Source of the DNA: Nocardia sp. NBC_00565
GTDB lineage: Bacteria; Actinomycetota; Actinomycetes; Mycobacteriales; Mycobacteriaceae
NCBI RefSeq assembly: GCF_036345915.1
Contig: NZ_CP107785.1
Location: 1-64,000 of the forward strand
DNA length: 64,000 bases
Reading direction: 5' to 3'
Shown one piece after another: positions 24,390-32,061 of the stretch. How positions within the stretch are numbered: the first letter of the stretch is position 1; each line of letters opens with the position of its first letter. The position numbers and the translations under genes are program-made. The notes under the pieces are model-generated. The model saw nothing but the letters and a program-made list of their open reading frames with translations. It was not told where the DNA came from and did not search any database.

Positions 24390-24682
24390 GCCGGATCGAC
24401 GGTCTACCGACAGAGAAGCTGGCCGCAATCGATCTGACGATCCGACTAGTGAGCGAGCGAAATCGTCACCCGCTGGTTCCTCCGGTCCTGTCGGAACTCC
24501 GCAGTGAAGTCAACGCCGAGTTGGAGCGTGACCGCGCCTTCGGTGCCGCGCTCGCCCGGACGGGACTACTCGATATGCGGCCTGCTGAATTGTCGCCGGA
24601 TGTCTTGGGTGCGTTGGTGCGAGCGGCAGTGGAGGCGACTGGACACGTGATTGTGTCGACCGAGAAGGCGAGGACCGAATGA
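24386..24682 (+). CDS. Small helical protein
   Basis: A 98-residue helical protein (LRSEVNAELERDRAFGAALA; LGALVRAAVEATGHV). GTG start in overlap. Function unknown. Confidence 0.65.
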   Translation: MSRIDGLPTEKLAAIDLTIRLVSERNRHPLVPPVLSELRSEVNAELERDRAFGAALARTGLLDMRPAELSPDVLGALVRAAVEATGHVIVSTEKARTE

Positions 24683-25335
24683 GTGACCCTCGAGAGGCGT
24701 TGGCACGCCTGCTGATGGATTGGGGATGCACCGACGAGGACGCCGGTCAATGCGCCCGCGAGATCCTCGCCGAGTTCCTGGTTGTCCCTCGCTATACAGA
24801 TGGCACCGAGTACGCCACAGTTTCCATGGTCCGCGAAGGGGAAGCGCCAGGCAAGCTGCTGCCGCTGTGCACCCTGACCGATGCCCGTCTCGACATTCAG
24901 ACCTACACGACAGGTAGCCGCGTCTACCTCGCGGGCTGCATCGCGACGAGCGACACCGAAGCAGGCGAAGCGATCAACCGAGTAGATCTCTTAACCACCC
25001 TGTTTGCCGTGTGGGGCGCGGAGTACCTGCGCATCAATGCGTGGCGCAGAGACCGTATGTCCGGTGGGTACATCATCGAATGCAGCCAAGCCGCCGACGT
25101 CGGCTACGCGAAGATCAACGGCAAGGATACGTGCCTGCGACTCGTCGAGCCTTCGCCTCCACGGCCTTGCGAAGAATGGTTGCCTGCCGAGCGCGACCGA
25201 GCGATCCGAGATCTCGTCGGGAAGGTCATCCCCCGGCCGAGTGTGCTGGTTCCAGACTGGGCGAGCACGCCGATGCAGCTTGTGCGGTGCGATCCATGGT
25301 CGGTTATCCCGCTGCCCGAGGAGCGCCATGCGTAA
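24679..25335 (+). CDS. Protein of unknown function
   Basis: A 218-residue protein with a helical N-terminal segment (AREALARLLMDWGC-like opening, Cys17 and Cys25) and alternating strands after it. No catalytic signature recognised. Overlaps next gene by eight bases. Confidence 0.7.
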   Translation: MSDPREALARLLMDWGCTDEDAGQCAREILAEFLVVPRYTDGTEYATVSMVREGEAPGKLLPLCTLTDARLDIQTYTTGSRVYLAGCIATSDTEAGEAINRVDLLTTLFAVWGAEYLRINAWRRDRMSGGYIIECSQAADVGYAKINGKDTCLRLVEPSPPRPCEEWLPAERDRAIRDLVGKVIPRPSVLVPDWASTPMQLVRCDPWSVIPLPEERHA

Positions 25336-25471
25336 CCCGTGGCTGCCTCCTATACCCACACCTTGCCCGGTTTGCAGTGAGCCGATCGTGTGGTTCTACG
25401 AGGTTCATGTCTGCCCCCGAGAGCGGCAACGCCACCCTATCCCGCTGCCCGAGAACGGAGAGCAGCGATGA
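25328..25471 (+). CDS. Small CxxC peptide
   Basis: A 47-residue ORF with CPVCSEPIVWFYEVHVCP, resembling a zinc knuckle. It is one of two adjacent short zinc-type genes. Confidence 0.6.
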   Translation: MRNPWLPPIPTPCPVCSEPIVWFYEVHVCPRERQRHPIPLPENGEQR

Positions 25472-25590
25472 ACTACGAGATCCGTTGTCCGCATTGCGGC
25501 GCGAAATTTACGGCGTACGAGTGGAGCCACCACGCGCCTGACTGTCCGTACGTGACCGATCCGCTGGCCGAGGATGGAGAGCAGTCGTGA
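25468..25590 (+). CDS. Small zinc-finger peptide
   Basis: A 40-residue protein reading CPHCGAKFTAYEWSHHAPDC, a self-contained C2HC-type zinc finger. ATG overlaps the previous stop. Likely a nucleic-acid or protein adaptor. Confidence 0.65.
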   Translation: MNYEIRCPHCGAKFTAYEWSHHAPDCPYVTDPLAEDGEQS

Positions 25591-25751
25591 GCGCCGACCC
25601 ATTCACCGCAGCGGACGCCATGGATGACATTCGACAGACGCTGGCCGACAACGGGTTCCACATCCTCCTCCATTGGAGTCAGGGCCTGATCTATCGGATG
25701 CCGAATGGTGACCGGTTTGAACTTCGTGTGAGTAAGAAGAGGGGCAAGTGA
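25587..25751 (+). CDS. Small protein of unknown function
   Basis: A 54-residue ORF starting at GTG, with alternating strand pattern (GFHILLHWSQGLIYRMPNGD) and a basic tail (VSKKRGK). Linked by GTGA at both ends. Confidence 0.6.
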   Translation: MSADPFTAADAMDDIRQTLADNGFHILLHWSQGLIYRMPNGDRFELRVSKKRGK

Positions 25752-26233
25752 TGGCTGACCGTGACCTGATAGCCGAAGTCGAGAAGCTGTTGTCGGTGCA
25801 GCCTTCCGATCATCAAGCCGCCTACGAATGGCTGCGACGCAACCAACGCGACTTCGTTGCCGCGTTGGAGGCTGCTCAGCGCCCCCCACAGATGCCGGGA
25901 TACCCGATGGCGCTGGCTGATTTCGACGGCTGGTTGAACCACGGCGACCGCGGACTCAGCTCGAACATGATCGTGGCCGTCATCACCGGCGTCACCGATC
26001 TACCCGGCAAACGTGTGCAGGCCAGCCTCCACCTTCCCGGCGATGCGGGCGATTTCTGGCGCTGCGAGAACCTCCTGCGCGCTGTCCCTAACGCACGTGA
26101 ACACCTCGACCTGGTGGCTGCGGAGAGTCCGGAATGGGCTGCGCTGGTCGAGCATTGGGACGAACTGGTGACGCTCGACCGTGATGCTTTGACGCGGCGG
26201 ATTAAGGCCCTGATTCGGGAGGTGAAGCCGTGA
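25748..26233 (+). CDS. Protein of unknown function
   Basis: A 161-residue protein (GTG 25748; ATG one codon on). Helical N-terminus, a central Gly/Pro region and a helical, charged end (LVTLDRDALTRRIKALIREV). No family recognised. Confidence 0.7.
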   Translation: MMADRDLIAEVEKLLSVQPSDHQAAYEWLRRNQRDFVAALEAAQRPPQMPGYPMALADFDGWLNHGDRGLSSNMIVAVITGVTDLPGKRVQASLHLPGDAGDFWRCENLLRAVPNAREHLDLVAAESPEWAALVEHWDELVTLDRDALTRRIKALIREVKP

Positions 26234-26514
26234 GCGACTTGACCCGCGAGCATCTCGAGACCTTCGTGGCCGATCCGCACCGTGCGAGCGAGGACGAAAT
26301 CCGGGCTATGGCGCGCGAACTGATCGCGCTCGGATCCCCGGACGGCTACGTCGTGCTGTGCAAGTCCCGGCTGCTCGATGGCGGTTGGCGCTACCGCACT
26401 GTCGGCTCTGCTGTCCAGGTGCATGCGACCGAAGCGGAGGCCGCGAAGTATCGCGCTGTCTCCTCCGATGAGCGCGCCTATGTCGTCGCCGAGGTCCGGG
26501 AGGTGCAGCCGTGA
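26230..26514 (+). CDS. Small protein of unknown function
   Basis: A 94-residue protein with a helical start (SEDEIRAMARELIALG) and a strand-rich second half. It ends in the recurring Glu-Val-Gln-Pro tail produced by the ribosome-binding sequence of the next gene. Confidence 0.65.
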   Translation: MSDLTREHLETFVADPHRASEDEIRAMARELIALGSPDGYVVLCKSRLLDGGWRYRTVGSAVQVHATEAEAAKYRAVSSDERAYVVAEVREVQP

Positions 26515-26681
26515 TCCCCGAGGCCGATACCGATCTCACCCCTCAGCAGTCCGCCCGCTGGAAGCTGACAAAGCTGGCTGCTTCCCTTGTCCGTGACGGG
26601 GTGCCGGTTGCGTTGGTGATGTCGGATGCCCGGCAGGGATGCGACCTCGCTACAGGGCAGCGGCGGGAGGTTCAGCCGTGA
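26511..26681 (+). CDS. Small helical protein
   Basis: A 56-residue ORF starting at GTG (QQSARWKLTKLAASLVRDG). It also ends EVQP. Supported by coupling on both sides. Confidence 0.55.
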   Translation: MIPEADTDLTPQQSARWKLTKLAASLVRDGVPVALVMSDARQGCDLATGQRREVQP

Positions 26682-27061
26682 CCGACAATCGACCAACCGA
26701 CGAACAGCTCACCGCTTGGGCTGAGGACGCCTTCGATTTCCCGCGCTACTGGCAGCCCGAGCATGACCGCTACATCGAGTCTATGGCTGCCGAACTGATC
26801 GCCGCCCGCGCCGCGGTGGCATCGCAGCGTCCCACACTCGAGCTTCCGACCCTGGACGGCATCCAACGCTACCTCACAGCCCACCAATGGTTGCCGGGCA
26901 AGACGGGGCCAGTCGGAACGCTTTGGGCGAAAGGGGATGTCCGCATCGGTGTGCCGCACGAACTGGACGAAGAGTCAGTGAGTGGGGTGCTGGACAGGCT
27001 CGCTCAAGCTGAGCAGCTCGACGTCGGTGCCGTGCTCGCCGAGATCCGGGAGCAGCCGTGA
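26678..27061 (+). CDS. Protein of unknown function
   Basis: A 127-residue acidic protein. No motif recognised beyond a helical N-terminal half (YIESMAAELIAARAAVA). GTG start overlaps the previous stop. Confidence 0.65.
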   Translation: MTDNRPTDEQLTAWAEDAFDFPRYWQPEHDRYIESMAAELIAARAAVASQRPTLELPTLDGIQRYLTAHQWLPGKTGPVGTLWAKGDVRIGVPHELDEESVSGVLDRLAQAEQLDVGAVLAEIREQP

Positions 27062-27324
27062 CCGTCCCGAACCTGCCTGCCAGGACATGCCTCGCCGACA
27101 GGCTGGAGGCCGCGAGGTCGATGATCGCGAAGAAACTCCGCCACCTCGCCGACCGGGTCGACCCGGACACGGGGCCGCGAGCGTTCGGCGCCTACTGGAA
27201 CCACACCCCAAACGGCATCGTGATCACCAAGACCGATGGGATTCGAATCCATCCCCCAGTTCCTGGGTGCCCACTGTGGTACATGGCCGAGGACTACGAC
27301 CGGAGTTGGGAGGGCATGTCGTGA
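27058..27324 (+). CDS. Small protein of unknown function
   Basis: An 88-residue protein: basic helical half (LEAARSMIAKKLRHLADRV) and a strand-rich half (NGIVITKTDGIRIHPPVPG). No family recognised. Confidence 0.65.
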   Translation: MTVPNLPARTCLADRLEAARSMIAKKLRHLADRVDPDTGPRAFGAYWNHTPNGIVITKTDGIRIHPPVPGCPLWYMAEDYDRSWEGMS

Positions 27325-27713
27325 CCGACGAGCACATTCTCGTGAAGACCGCCGCAGGAATTGGTTTCGCGTACACGATCGAATGCCCCGGCCGCCCGGA
27401 TTGTGACAGCCGCATCGAATGTCACAAGGACCACAAGGTTGATGGCCGCGACGCCGATGATGGACCGGACGACTGCGAGGAAGGCGACCCCTGGTGCGGC
27501 GCCGAGGAATGGGAGTTCCACGGCGCATTCCACCTCTGGATGAGCGAATACGGCTGGACTATCCCGGCCGGGGATTGCGGAGCGAAAACGCATCCATGGC
27601 TGTACGACACAGCGAGCGACCTGCTGCACGATCGGCCACCGGGCCGGTATCCGGTACGTGTCAGCTGGGCTGAGGAGATCTTCGATCTCGACCTGCTCGA
27701 GGTGCAGCCGTGA
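27321..27713 (+). CDS. Acidic Cys/His protein
   Basis: A 130-residue protein with CPGRPDCDSRIECHKDHK, an acidic stretch, and DPWCGAEEWEFHGAFHLW. The Cys/His content suggests metal binding. GTG start at 27321. Resembles short actinophage hypotheticals but no named family is certain. Confidence 0.65.
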   Translation: MTDEHILVKTAAGIGFAYTIECPGRPDCDSRIECHKDHKVDGRDADDGPDDCEEGDPWCGAEEWEFHGAFHLWMSEYGWTIPAGDCGAKTHPWLYDTASDLLHDRPPGRYPVRVSWAEEIFDLDLLEVQP

Positions 27714-27955
27714 CCGCCGAGCAGATCCAAGCCTTGCGTGACGCGCTCATCGCCTACGCCAAGACCGACACTGTCGCTGAGGACTGGACACCAGACGCCT
27801 GCCGTCAGGTGTTCGCTGATGCCGGGATCACCCTGACTGAACGGCAACTCGAGGCAGCAGCCAAAACGTTCCGGCAGCTGCCATTCCATGGAGGCAGCTA
27901 CACCGCCGACGCGAAACGACTCCTCAAGGCCATCAAGGAGGCATCACAGCCGTGA
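27710..27955 (+). CDS. Small helical protein
   Basis: An 81-residue protein composed of three to four helices (QIQALRDALIAYAKTD; LTERQLEAAAKTFRQL). Function unknown. Confidence 0.65.
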   Translation: MTAEQIQALRDALIAYAKTDTVAEDWTPDACRQVFADAGITLTERQLEAAAKTFRQLPFHGGSYTADAKRLLKAIKEASQP

Positions 27956-28173
27956 CCGCGACCATTCACAGCCTGGCCGCCCATCGCCCCTGCCGGCAGG
28001 CGCAAGCCTTCGCCGCCCGCCAGAACGCGAAACAGGTCTGTTGCCCGTACTGCGGGGCTCTACCGGGACGCCCGTGTGTCAACCGTTCCACTGTGCAGGC
28101 ACGCCCGGAAGGGCCACATCGGGGACGTCTCGCCGCAGCAGAAGCTGAACTCGAAAGGAGTCAGGATGCCTGA
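27952..28173 (+). CDS. Phage zinc-finger protein
   Basis: A 73-residue protein with CCPYCGALPGRPCVNRST followed by a His/Arg (GPHRGR). This Cys-Cys-Cys-His set recurs in actinobacterial small zinc-finger proteins thought to bind DNA. GTG start in overlap. Confidence 0.65.
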   Translation: MTATIHSLAAHRPCRQAQAFAARQNAKQVCCPYCGALPGRPCVNRSTVQARPEGPHRGRLAAAEAELERSQDA

Positions 28174-28453
28174 GGGCACCGACAAGAACACAGCCGAGCT
28201 TGCACGCAAGGCGCTCGAATGGTGCGAACGCAACGACGGCGGCCGGATGTACGCCGATGACCGCGACGAAGACCATCCGCAGATGGTCATCCTCTGGGAC
28301 AACGGAGGCCAAGACGAACTCGGGCATTTCGATGGGGACCATATCGAGGACCTTGAGCTGATCTGCGACCTCGTCAACTGGGCTGTCGAACAGTTGGTGC
28401 CGTCCGAGACCCATTACGGCACCCGTACCTATGCCGCCGATAGCGAGAACTGA
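28166..28453 (+). CDS. Small acidic protein
   Basis: A 95-residue protein with GAAAGGAG before the ATG. Acidic, with DDRDEDHPQMVILWDNG and HFDGDHIEDLELICDLVNWA. No known family. The next start (ATG 28453) overlaps its stop by one base. Confidence 0.65.
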   Translation: MPEGTDKNTAELARKALEWCERNDGGRMYADDRDEDHPQMVILWDNGGQDELGHFDGDHIEDLELICDLVNWAVEQLVPSETHYGTRTYAADSEN

Positions 28454-29166
28454 TGGACGCCGTCGCGCACCGCTTGACCCGCAAAGGCCGCGAACTACAG
28501 GTGCACGTCATCCAGATATCCGATGACGTCGATGGCGGGCACGCACTGATCTTCGGTGAAGCCACCGATGGGTGCCTGGTCCGGATCCACTCCCGTTGCC
28601 TCTACGGGGATGTCCTGGCCTCCGATGACTGCGACTGCGGCCCCGAACTAGAGCAGGCGTTGGACGCGATCCAGGAGGCGGGCGCGGGCATTCTGGTCTA
28701 CCTCGAGCAGGAAGGCCGTGGCGCCGGGTTGACCAACAAAGCCCGCGGCCTCCAGACCTCCGAACGCCTTGGGCTCGACACCTATGCAGCCTATGAGCGA
28801 CTCGGACTCGACGCCGACACCCGCTGCTTCAAGCTCGCCGCGGAGGCACTGGCCAGCCTGGGCTTGCGATCCGCGCGGCTGCTCACCAGCAACCCAGCGA
28901 AGGTCGGTGCGTTGCGGGAGGCGGGCATCTCGGTGGCTGTGGTGGATGTGTCGACCGAGCCACGTAGCGAGCGGGCCCGCGCGTATCAGGCTGCGAAACG
29001 CCGCCGGGCCCAAGCGGCAGGCACGGACCGGCCCTCGATCCTCCAGCCGTACTACAACCACGCCGCACTCATGGACTCGCGGCCAACCCCAACCCCACCG
29101 CCGCCCCGCCGGCGGTCACTGTGGGATCGGTTGATCGCGGTCCTGCGCGACGATGGGAGGCAGTGA
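28453..29166 (+). CDS. ribA: GTP cyclohydrolase II-like protein
   Basis: A 237-residue homologue of RibA, which opens the imidazole ring of GTP in riboflavin synthesis. Zinc ligands Cys49, Cys60 and Cys62 are kept, as are YLEQEGRG and Arg124. Two conserved positions differ: HSEC reads HSRC and SLRCDCG reads SDDCDCG, and TNNP reads TSNP. A Pro-rich basic tail (about residues 205-237) is extra. The charge changes suggest an altered substrate or product, perhaps a modified purine; no other riboflavin or deazapurine gene is in the window. Confidence 0.8.
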   Translation: MDAVAHRLTRKGRELQVHVIQISDDVDGGHALIFGEATDGCLVRIHSRCLYGDVLASDDCDCGPELEQALDAIQEAGAGILVYLEQEGRGAGLTNKARGLQTSERLGLDTYAAYERLGLDADTRCFKLAAEALASLGLRSARLLTSNPAKVGALREAGISVAVVDVSTEPRSERARAYQAAKRRRAQAAGTDRPSILQPYYNHAALMDSRPTPTPPPPRRRSLWDRLIAVLRDDGRQ

Positions 29167-29561
29167 TGAGTCCAGAAGGCCGCGCCTGCGCTGTCCTCGA
29201 ACTGCCATGGCGGGCACCGAAGCTGTCCCCGAACCTGCGCCTGCACTGGGCTGCTCGAGGACGTATCACCGCCGACGTACGCCAGCAGGCTGGGTGGATA
29301 GCGAAGGCCGCGAAGCTCACACCCACGCACCCGTTCGAGGTGACGTTGCATTATCGGCCGGCGCGCAACGGCCGCCGCGATCCTGGGAACCTATCTCTCG
29401 ACTGCAAAGCTTGTATCGATGGCTTGGTTGATGCCGGTTTCGCACCTGATGACACCCCTGAATTCATCCACGAAACTATCCCCGTCATCCACCTTGCCGA
29501 GAAGGGCAAGCCGGGCGCGATGTGGATCGAACTCGTATGGCAGACCAAGGAGGTGGAATGA
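29166..29561 (+). CDS. rusA: RusA-like Holliday-junction resolvase
   Basis: A 131-residue protein with the RusA core: RRDPGNLSLDCKACIDGLVD (Asp72, Asp79, Lys81, Asp85) and FAPDDTPEF (Asp95/Asp96). RusA dimers cut four-way junctions formed in recombination. The ATG overlaps the previous stop; a GTG lies one codon upstream. It complements the nuclease and annealing genes at 11258-12729. Confidence 0.8.
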   Translation: MSPEGRACAVLELPWRAPKLSPNLRLHWAARGRITADVRQQAGWIAKAAKLTPTHPFEVTLHYRPARNGRRDPGNLSLDCKACIDGLVDAGFAPDDTPEFIHETIPVIHLAEKGKPGAMWIELVWQTKEVE

Positions 29562-29714
29562 ATGCCTCTCGATGAGATTTGGCGCCGTTTCGAAGAGAAG
29601 AAGTGGCTGCTCGAGAAGGAGATCGAGCGCTTGCGACGGATTCGCAGGGCTGCGCGGCGTCCCAGCCTGTTGACCTCCGCCGTCCAGGCTCTGACCGAGA
29701 GGTGGAAGCGGTGA
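29562..29714 (+). CDS. Small basic helical peptide
   Basis: A 50-residue ORF with GGAGG ten bases before its ATG and a strongly charged helix (EIWRRFEEKKWLLEKEIERL). Not overlapping the resolvase but directly adjacent. Function unknown. Confidence 0.65.
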   Translation: MPLDEIWRRFEEKKWLLEKEIERLRRIRRAARRPSLLTSAVQALTERWKR

Positions 29715-29920
29715 GCACTGAGCACATTTATCGCGTCCGCGGAGTCGACCGCGACGGCGGGTCGGTTGAGGCGGCGAAGCCCAGCGCCCGCAGCGCCCGC
29801 GCGAGCGTTGAGGATTTGAACCGTCACGCCATGGACCACGGCCGAGCACAGTGCTGGGTTGCTGAGGTCGCAACGGTCGATTGGAAACCACTCGCAGAGG
29901 AGGAGTCGACCAATGTCTGA
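29711..29920 (+). CDS. Small protein of unknown function
   Basis: A 69-residue protein (GTG start), beginning with a strand pattern (HIYRVRGVDRDGGSVEA) and ending acidic. No family recognised. Confidence 0.6.
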   Translation: MSTEHIYRVRGVDRDGGSVEAAKPSARSARASVEDLNRHAMDHGRAQCWVAEVATVDWKPLAEEESTNV

Positions 29921-30080
29921 CCGGAGCGGCCTGCTGTTCACGCAGCTGGAAGCGGCCACCGTCTTCCAGATCTCGCCGGAGCAAGTCCAGCACCACATCG
30001 ACCACGGACTGTTCGCTCACATCGGCAACACACTTTCAGGTGTCGCGCTGTACCGGCAGAGAGGGGAGACGCCCGGCTAG
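29913..30080 (+). CDS. Small putative DNA-binding protein
   Basis: A 55-residue protein preceded by GAGGAGGAG. Its pattern (LEAATVFQISPEQVQHHIDHGLFAHI) resembles a short excisionase-like helix-turn-helix. It is the last plus-strand gene before a run of minus-strand genes and overlaps the end of the first of them. Confidence 0.6.
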   Translation: MSDRSGLLFTQLEAATVFQISPEQVQHHIDHGLFAHIGNTLSGVALYRQRGETPG

Positions 30081-30187
30081 AGGCGCGGCCCGAAGACGTC
30101 CATGCGGCTGTCGCCCGGCCGCCGCTGCAATCCACGCAGGAAGGCGAGCAACCGGTGGGCGAGATCTCGCCACTGCTGACGTGTCAT
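30077..30187 (-). CDS. Small minus-strand peptide
   Basis: A 36-residue ORF (MTRQQWRDLAHRLLAFLRG...) whose ATG overlaps the stop of the preceding minus-strand gene. No separate ribosome-binding site, so translation would be coupled. Last gene of the minus-strand cluster. Confidence 0.5.
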   Translation of the reverse strand: MTRQQWRDLAHRLLAFLRGLQRRPGDSRMDVFGPRL

Positions 30188-30306
30188 GCATCGATCGTTG
30201 CACGGGCCGGGACTGCCCGGTATAGCAGGCGAGAGGCCGCAACCAGATGGTTACGGCCCAAGCCTTCGGGGCGGTCGCGGGCGACCTCGTTGTCGCCCAC
30301 TTGCAC
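30184..30306 (-). CDS. Small minus-strand peptide
   Basis: A 40-residue ORF from GTG (VQVGDNEVARDRPEGLGRNH...). Supported by its ATGA overlap with the next gene; no clear ribosome-binding site is seen. Confidence 0.45.
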   Translation of the reverse strand: MQVGDNEVARDRPEGLGRNHLVAASRLLYRAVPARATIDA

Positions 30307-30351
30307 GCGTCGTTGCGGCTAGCCCTGGAATCAGGTCTGTCGTGCGTCGGA

Positions 30352-30609
30352 CTACTGGCCGAGGTTGGGGAAGGTCTCGCGGACCATGGCGTCATGGTCG
30401 GCCTGGCCGACGACGTGCGGTGGTCGAATCCCCGCATTGAGGTAGGCGTACAGGTCGTCGTCGGTGAACTTCGCCCGGAACGCCTTGGACTGCGCCTCGA
30501 GTTCTGCGTCTTCTTCGTCGCGGCCGTAGAAGTGTGCTTCGTCAGCTGCGTCGCCGAGGCGGTAGTGCTCGTTGATGGCGTGGATGGCTTCGCGGGTGAG
30601 CGCGCTCAT
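30352..30609 (-). CDS. Small acidic protein, minus-strand cluster
   Basis: An 85-residue acidic protein (EAHFYGRDEEDAELEAQSKA; FTDDDLYAYLNAGIRPPHV) with AGGAGAA before its ATG. No family recognised. Codon use is like the rest of the phage. Confidence 0.75.
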   Translation of the reverse strand: MSALTREAIHAINEHYRLGDAADEAHFYGRDEEDAELEAQSKAFRAKFTDDDLYAYLNAGIRPPHVVGQADHDAMVRETFPNLGQ

Positions 30610-30671
30610 CGGATTCTCCTGTCGGGGTTTGGGTTCTGGTCAGTACCGCGCCCACAGGATGGGCGCGAGGG

Positions 30672-30782
30672 CTAGTCGGTGTAGGTCTCGTCCCAGTGGG
30701 CGTCGATGACGTGGTTGATGAGTGCGATGCGGCTGCCGCAGTGCTCTCCGGAGGTGTTGCACTGGGTGGCGGTGGCGGTCAT
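30672..30782 (-). CDS. Small peptide with strong ribosome-binding site
   Basis: A 36-residue ORF (MTATATQCNTSGEHCGSRIA...) with AAGGAGAT six bases before its ATG, one of the best ribosome-binding sites in the window. Two cysteines. Function unknown. Confidence 0.65.
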   Translation of the reverse strand: MTATATQCNTSGEHCGSRIALINHVIDAHWDETYTD

Positions 30783-30860
30783 CTATATCTCCTTGGTTGG
30801 TCGGACTGGCGGACTGGCCGACGCGGTCCGCACCTTTTCGGTGCGGGCCACGTAAGCGGC

Positions 30861-31016
30861 TCAGTGGCTGGTGTAGGCCCAATCGCGGAGGTTGGCGGAG
30901 GTGAGCGGGGTGCCGTAGTCGGTCATGTGGGTGATGGCTTCGGCGGCTTGCTCAGTGGTGAGGTTGTGGCCGGTGAGGAAGTGGATGGCTTCGGCGGGGG
31001 TGAGGGTGGTGGTCAT
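30861..31016 (-). CDS. Small protein, first of the minus-strand cluster
   Basis: A 51-residue ORF (LTPAEAIHFLTGHNLTTEQA) with AAGGAGATTCAG directly before its ATG. The helical pattern resembles a small UBA-like or regulatory domain, uncertain. It would be the first gene read from the promoter at 31050-31078. Confidence 0.65.
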   Translation of the reverse strand: MTTTLTPAEAIHFLTGHNLTTEQAAEAITHMTDYGTPLTSANLRDWAYTSH

Positions 31017-31049
31017 CTGAATCTCCTTGCCTGTGCTGGTGATAGCTCA

Positions 31050-31078
31050 AGTATGCGTGCATCGAACGCTACAGTCAA
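31050..31078 (-). promoter_or_regulatory. Strong leftward promoter
   Basis: On the minus strand TTGACT (31073-31078), a 17-base spacer and CATACT (31050-31055) make a near-consensus sigma70 promoter for the genes at 30077-31016. Such a promoter facing against the early operon is typical of a moron or lysogenic cluster that may be expressed in the prophage state. Confidence 0.65.
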
Positions 31079-31087
31079 GAGGGAGTG

Positions 31088-31133
31088 TTGCCACTGGCTA
31101 TACGATGGATTGGCATGTAGCATGTGATGCATG
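31088..31133 (+). promoter_or_regulatory. Divergent promoter/operator with GCATG triplet
   Basis: GCATG occurs three times at 31113-31117, 31120-31124 and 31129-31133, ending in the ATG of the next gene. A weak promoter TTGCCA (31088-31093), 17 bases, TGGCAT (31111-31116) overlaps the first copies. The gene at 31131 encodes a small DNA-binding protein, so this may be its own operator. Confidence 0.4.
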
Positions 31134-31298
31134 AACGTGGAACGAGCGGAAGCCATGCTGAAAGGCTGGCGGGCCATGCATGATCAACGTGACGACCTAG
31201 TCCGCGAGGCGCACAAAGCGGGGATCTCCGTCATGCGCATCCATCACCTCACCGGTATCGCCCGGACCACCATCGACCGCATCCTGGAGAAGAAATGA
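31131..31298 (+). CDS. Small helix-turn-helix regulator
   Basis: A 55-residue protein whose C-terminal 35 residues (LVREAHKAGISVMRIHHLTG, then IARTTIDRILEKK) form a resolvase-type helix-turn-helix. It is divergent from the minus-strand cluster and has no Shine-Dalgarno sequence, so it may be read from a leaderless mRNA. A local repressor of the divergent promoters is a reasonable guess. Confidence 0.7.
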   Translation: MNVERAEAMLKGWRAMHDQRDDLVREAHKAGISVMRIHHLTGIARTTIDRILEKK

Positions 31299-31555
31299 CC
31301 GAGCCCGAACAGGACATCCGCGTCGATAACGCGGGCTTTCATGCTGCGTTGGAGGCGTTCATGATGAGCGACCCACACCCGAAGGGCTGGATCACCGAAT
31401 CGCCCGCCGCCCGAATCGACAGGGCCCTGTACGCCTACGAGTGGGCCAAGCGGGAATACCCGGTCAGTGAGCGACCTGATGGCGGCTGGTCGCAGCAACT
31501 GCCTGATCTCGACAAGGTGAAAGAGGCAGTCAAGGCGAAAGAGGCCACCGAATGA
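31295..31555 (+). CDS. Small protein of unknown function
   Basis: An 86-residue charged protein (AARIDRALYAYEWAKREYP; DLDKVKEAVKAKEATE). It resumes the plus-strand operon, overlapping the regulator's stop. Confidence 0.65.
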   Translation: MTEPEQDIRVDNAGFHAALEAFMMSDPHPKGWITESPAARIDRALYAYEWAKREYPVSERPDGGWSQQLPDLDKVKEAVKAKEATE

Positions 31556-32061
31556 CCGCCGACTCCACTACCCGCTCAGCCCTCCCGGGTGAGCGCTGCA
31601 CCTGCGGTCGCCCCGCCCGCGAAGTAATCGTTCACGCTGATGGCCGTGAGACGGGATATTGCGGTCGAGACGATCGCGGTGACTGGTCGGGGCCGTGCCC
31701 GTTCTGCGGTGAGGCACGGCATGAGATCGGTCCGTGCCCGCAGTACCGGATACGGGGAGGAAGCATGAGCAAGTGGACCGAAGATCAAGTCTCACTCCCC
31801 GCATGGGTTGTGCCGGGCGGGAAGGTGTTCGAGCTTCTCTGCACCACGCGTGGGTATCGAACCCTTGACCAGACCTGGTCCACAATCGACCGTGCGACCG
31901 CCGAGTTCGTGACGTTGGTCAACGGCGCCCGGTATCGGATCGCCGACCTGTCGACGGACGAGCCCGCAACGTTCCATCGCGACGGCCGCTCGGACAACCG
32001 CTATGTCCTGATGGTTGGCCCCGCCGATCCCCGCATCCAAGAGGAAGGACCGCAGTCGTGA
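31552..32061 (+). CDS. Zinc-ribbon protein
   Basis: A 169-residue protein. The N-terminal half has CTCGRP, GYCGRD, CPFCGE and CPQY, fitting two zinc knuckles. The second half is strand-rich (TLVNGARYRIADLSTDEP). No named family. Confidence 0.65.
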   Translation: MTADSTTRSALPGERCTCGRPAREVIVHADGRETGYCGRDDRGDWSGPCPFCGEARHEIGPCPQYRIRGGSMSKWTEDQVSLPAWVVPGGKVFELLCTTRGYRTLDQTWSTIDRATAEFVTLVNGARYRIADLSTDEPATFHRDGRSDNRYVLMVGPADPRIQEEGPQS

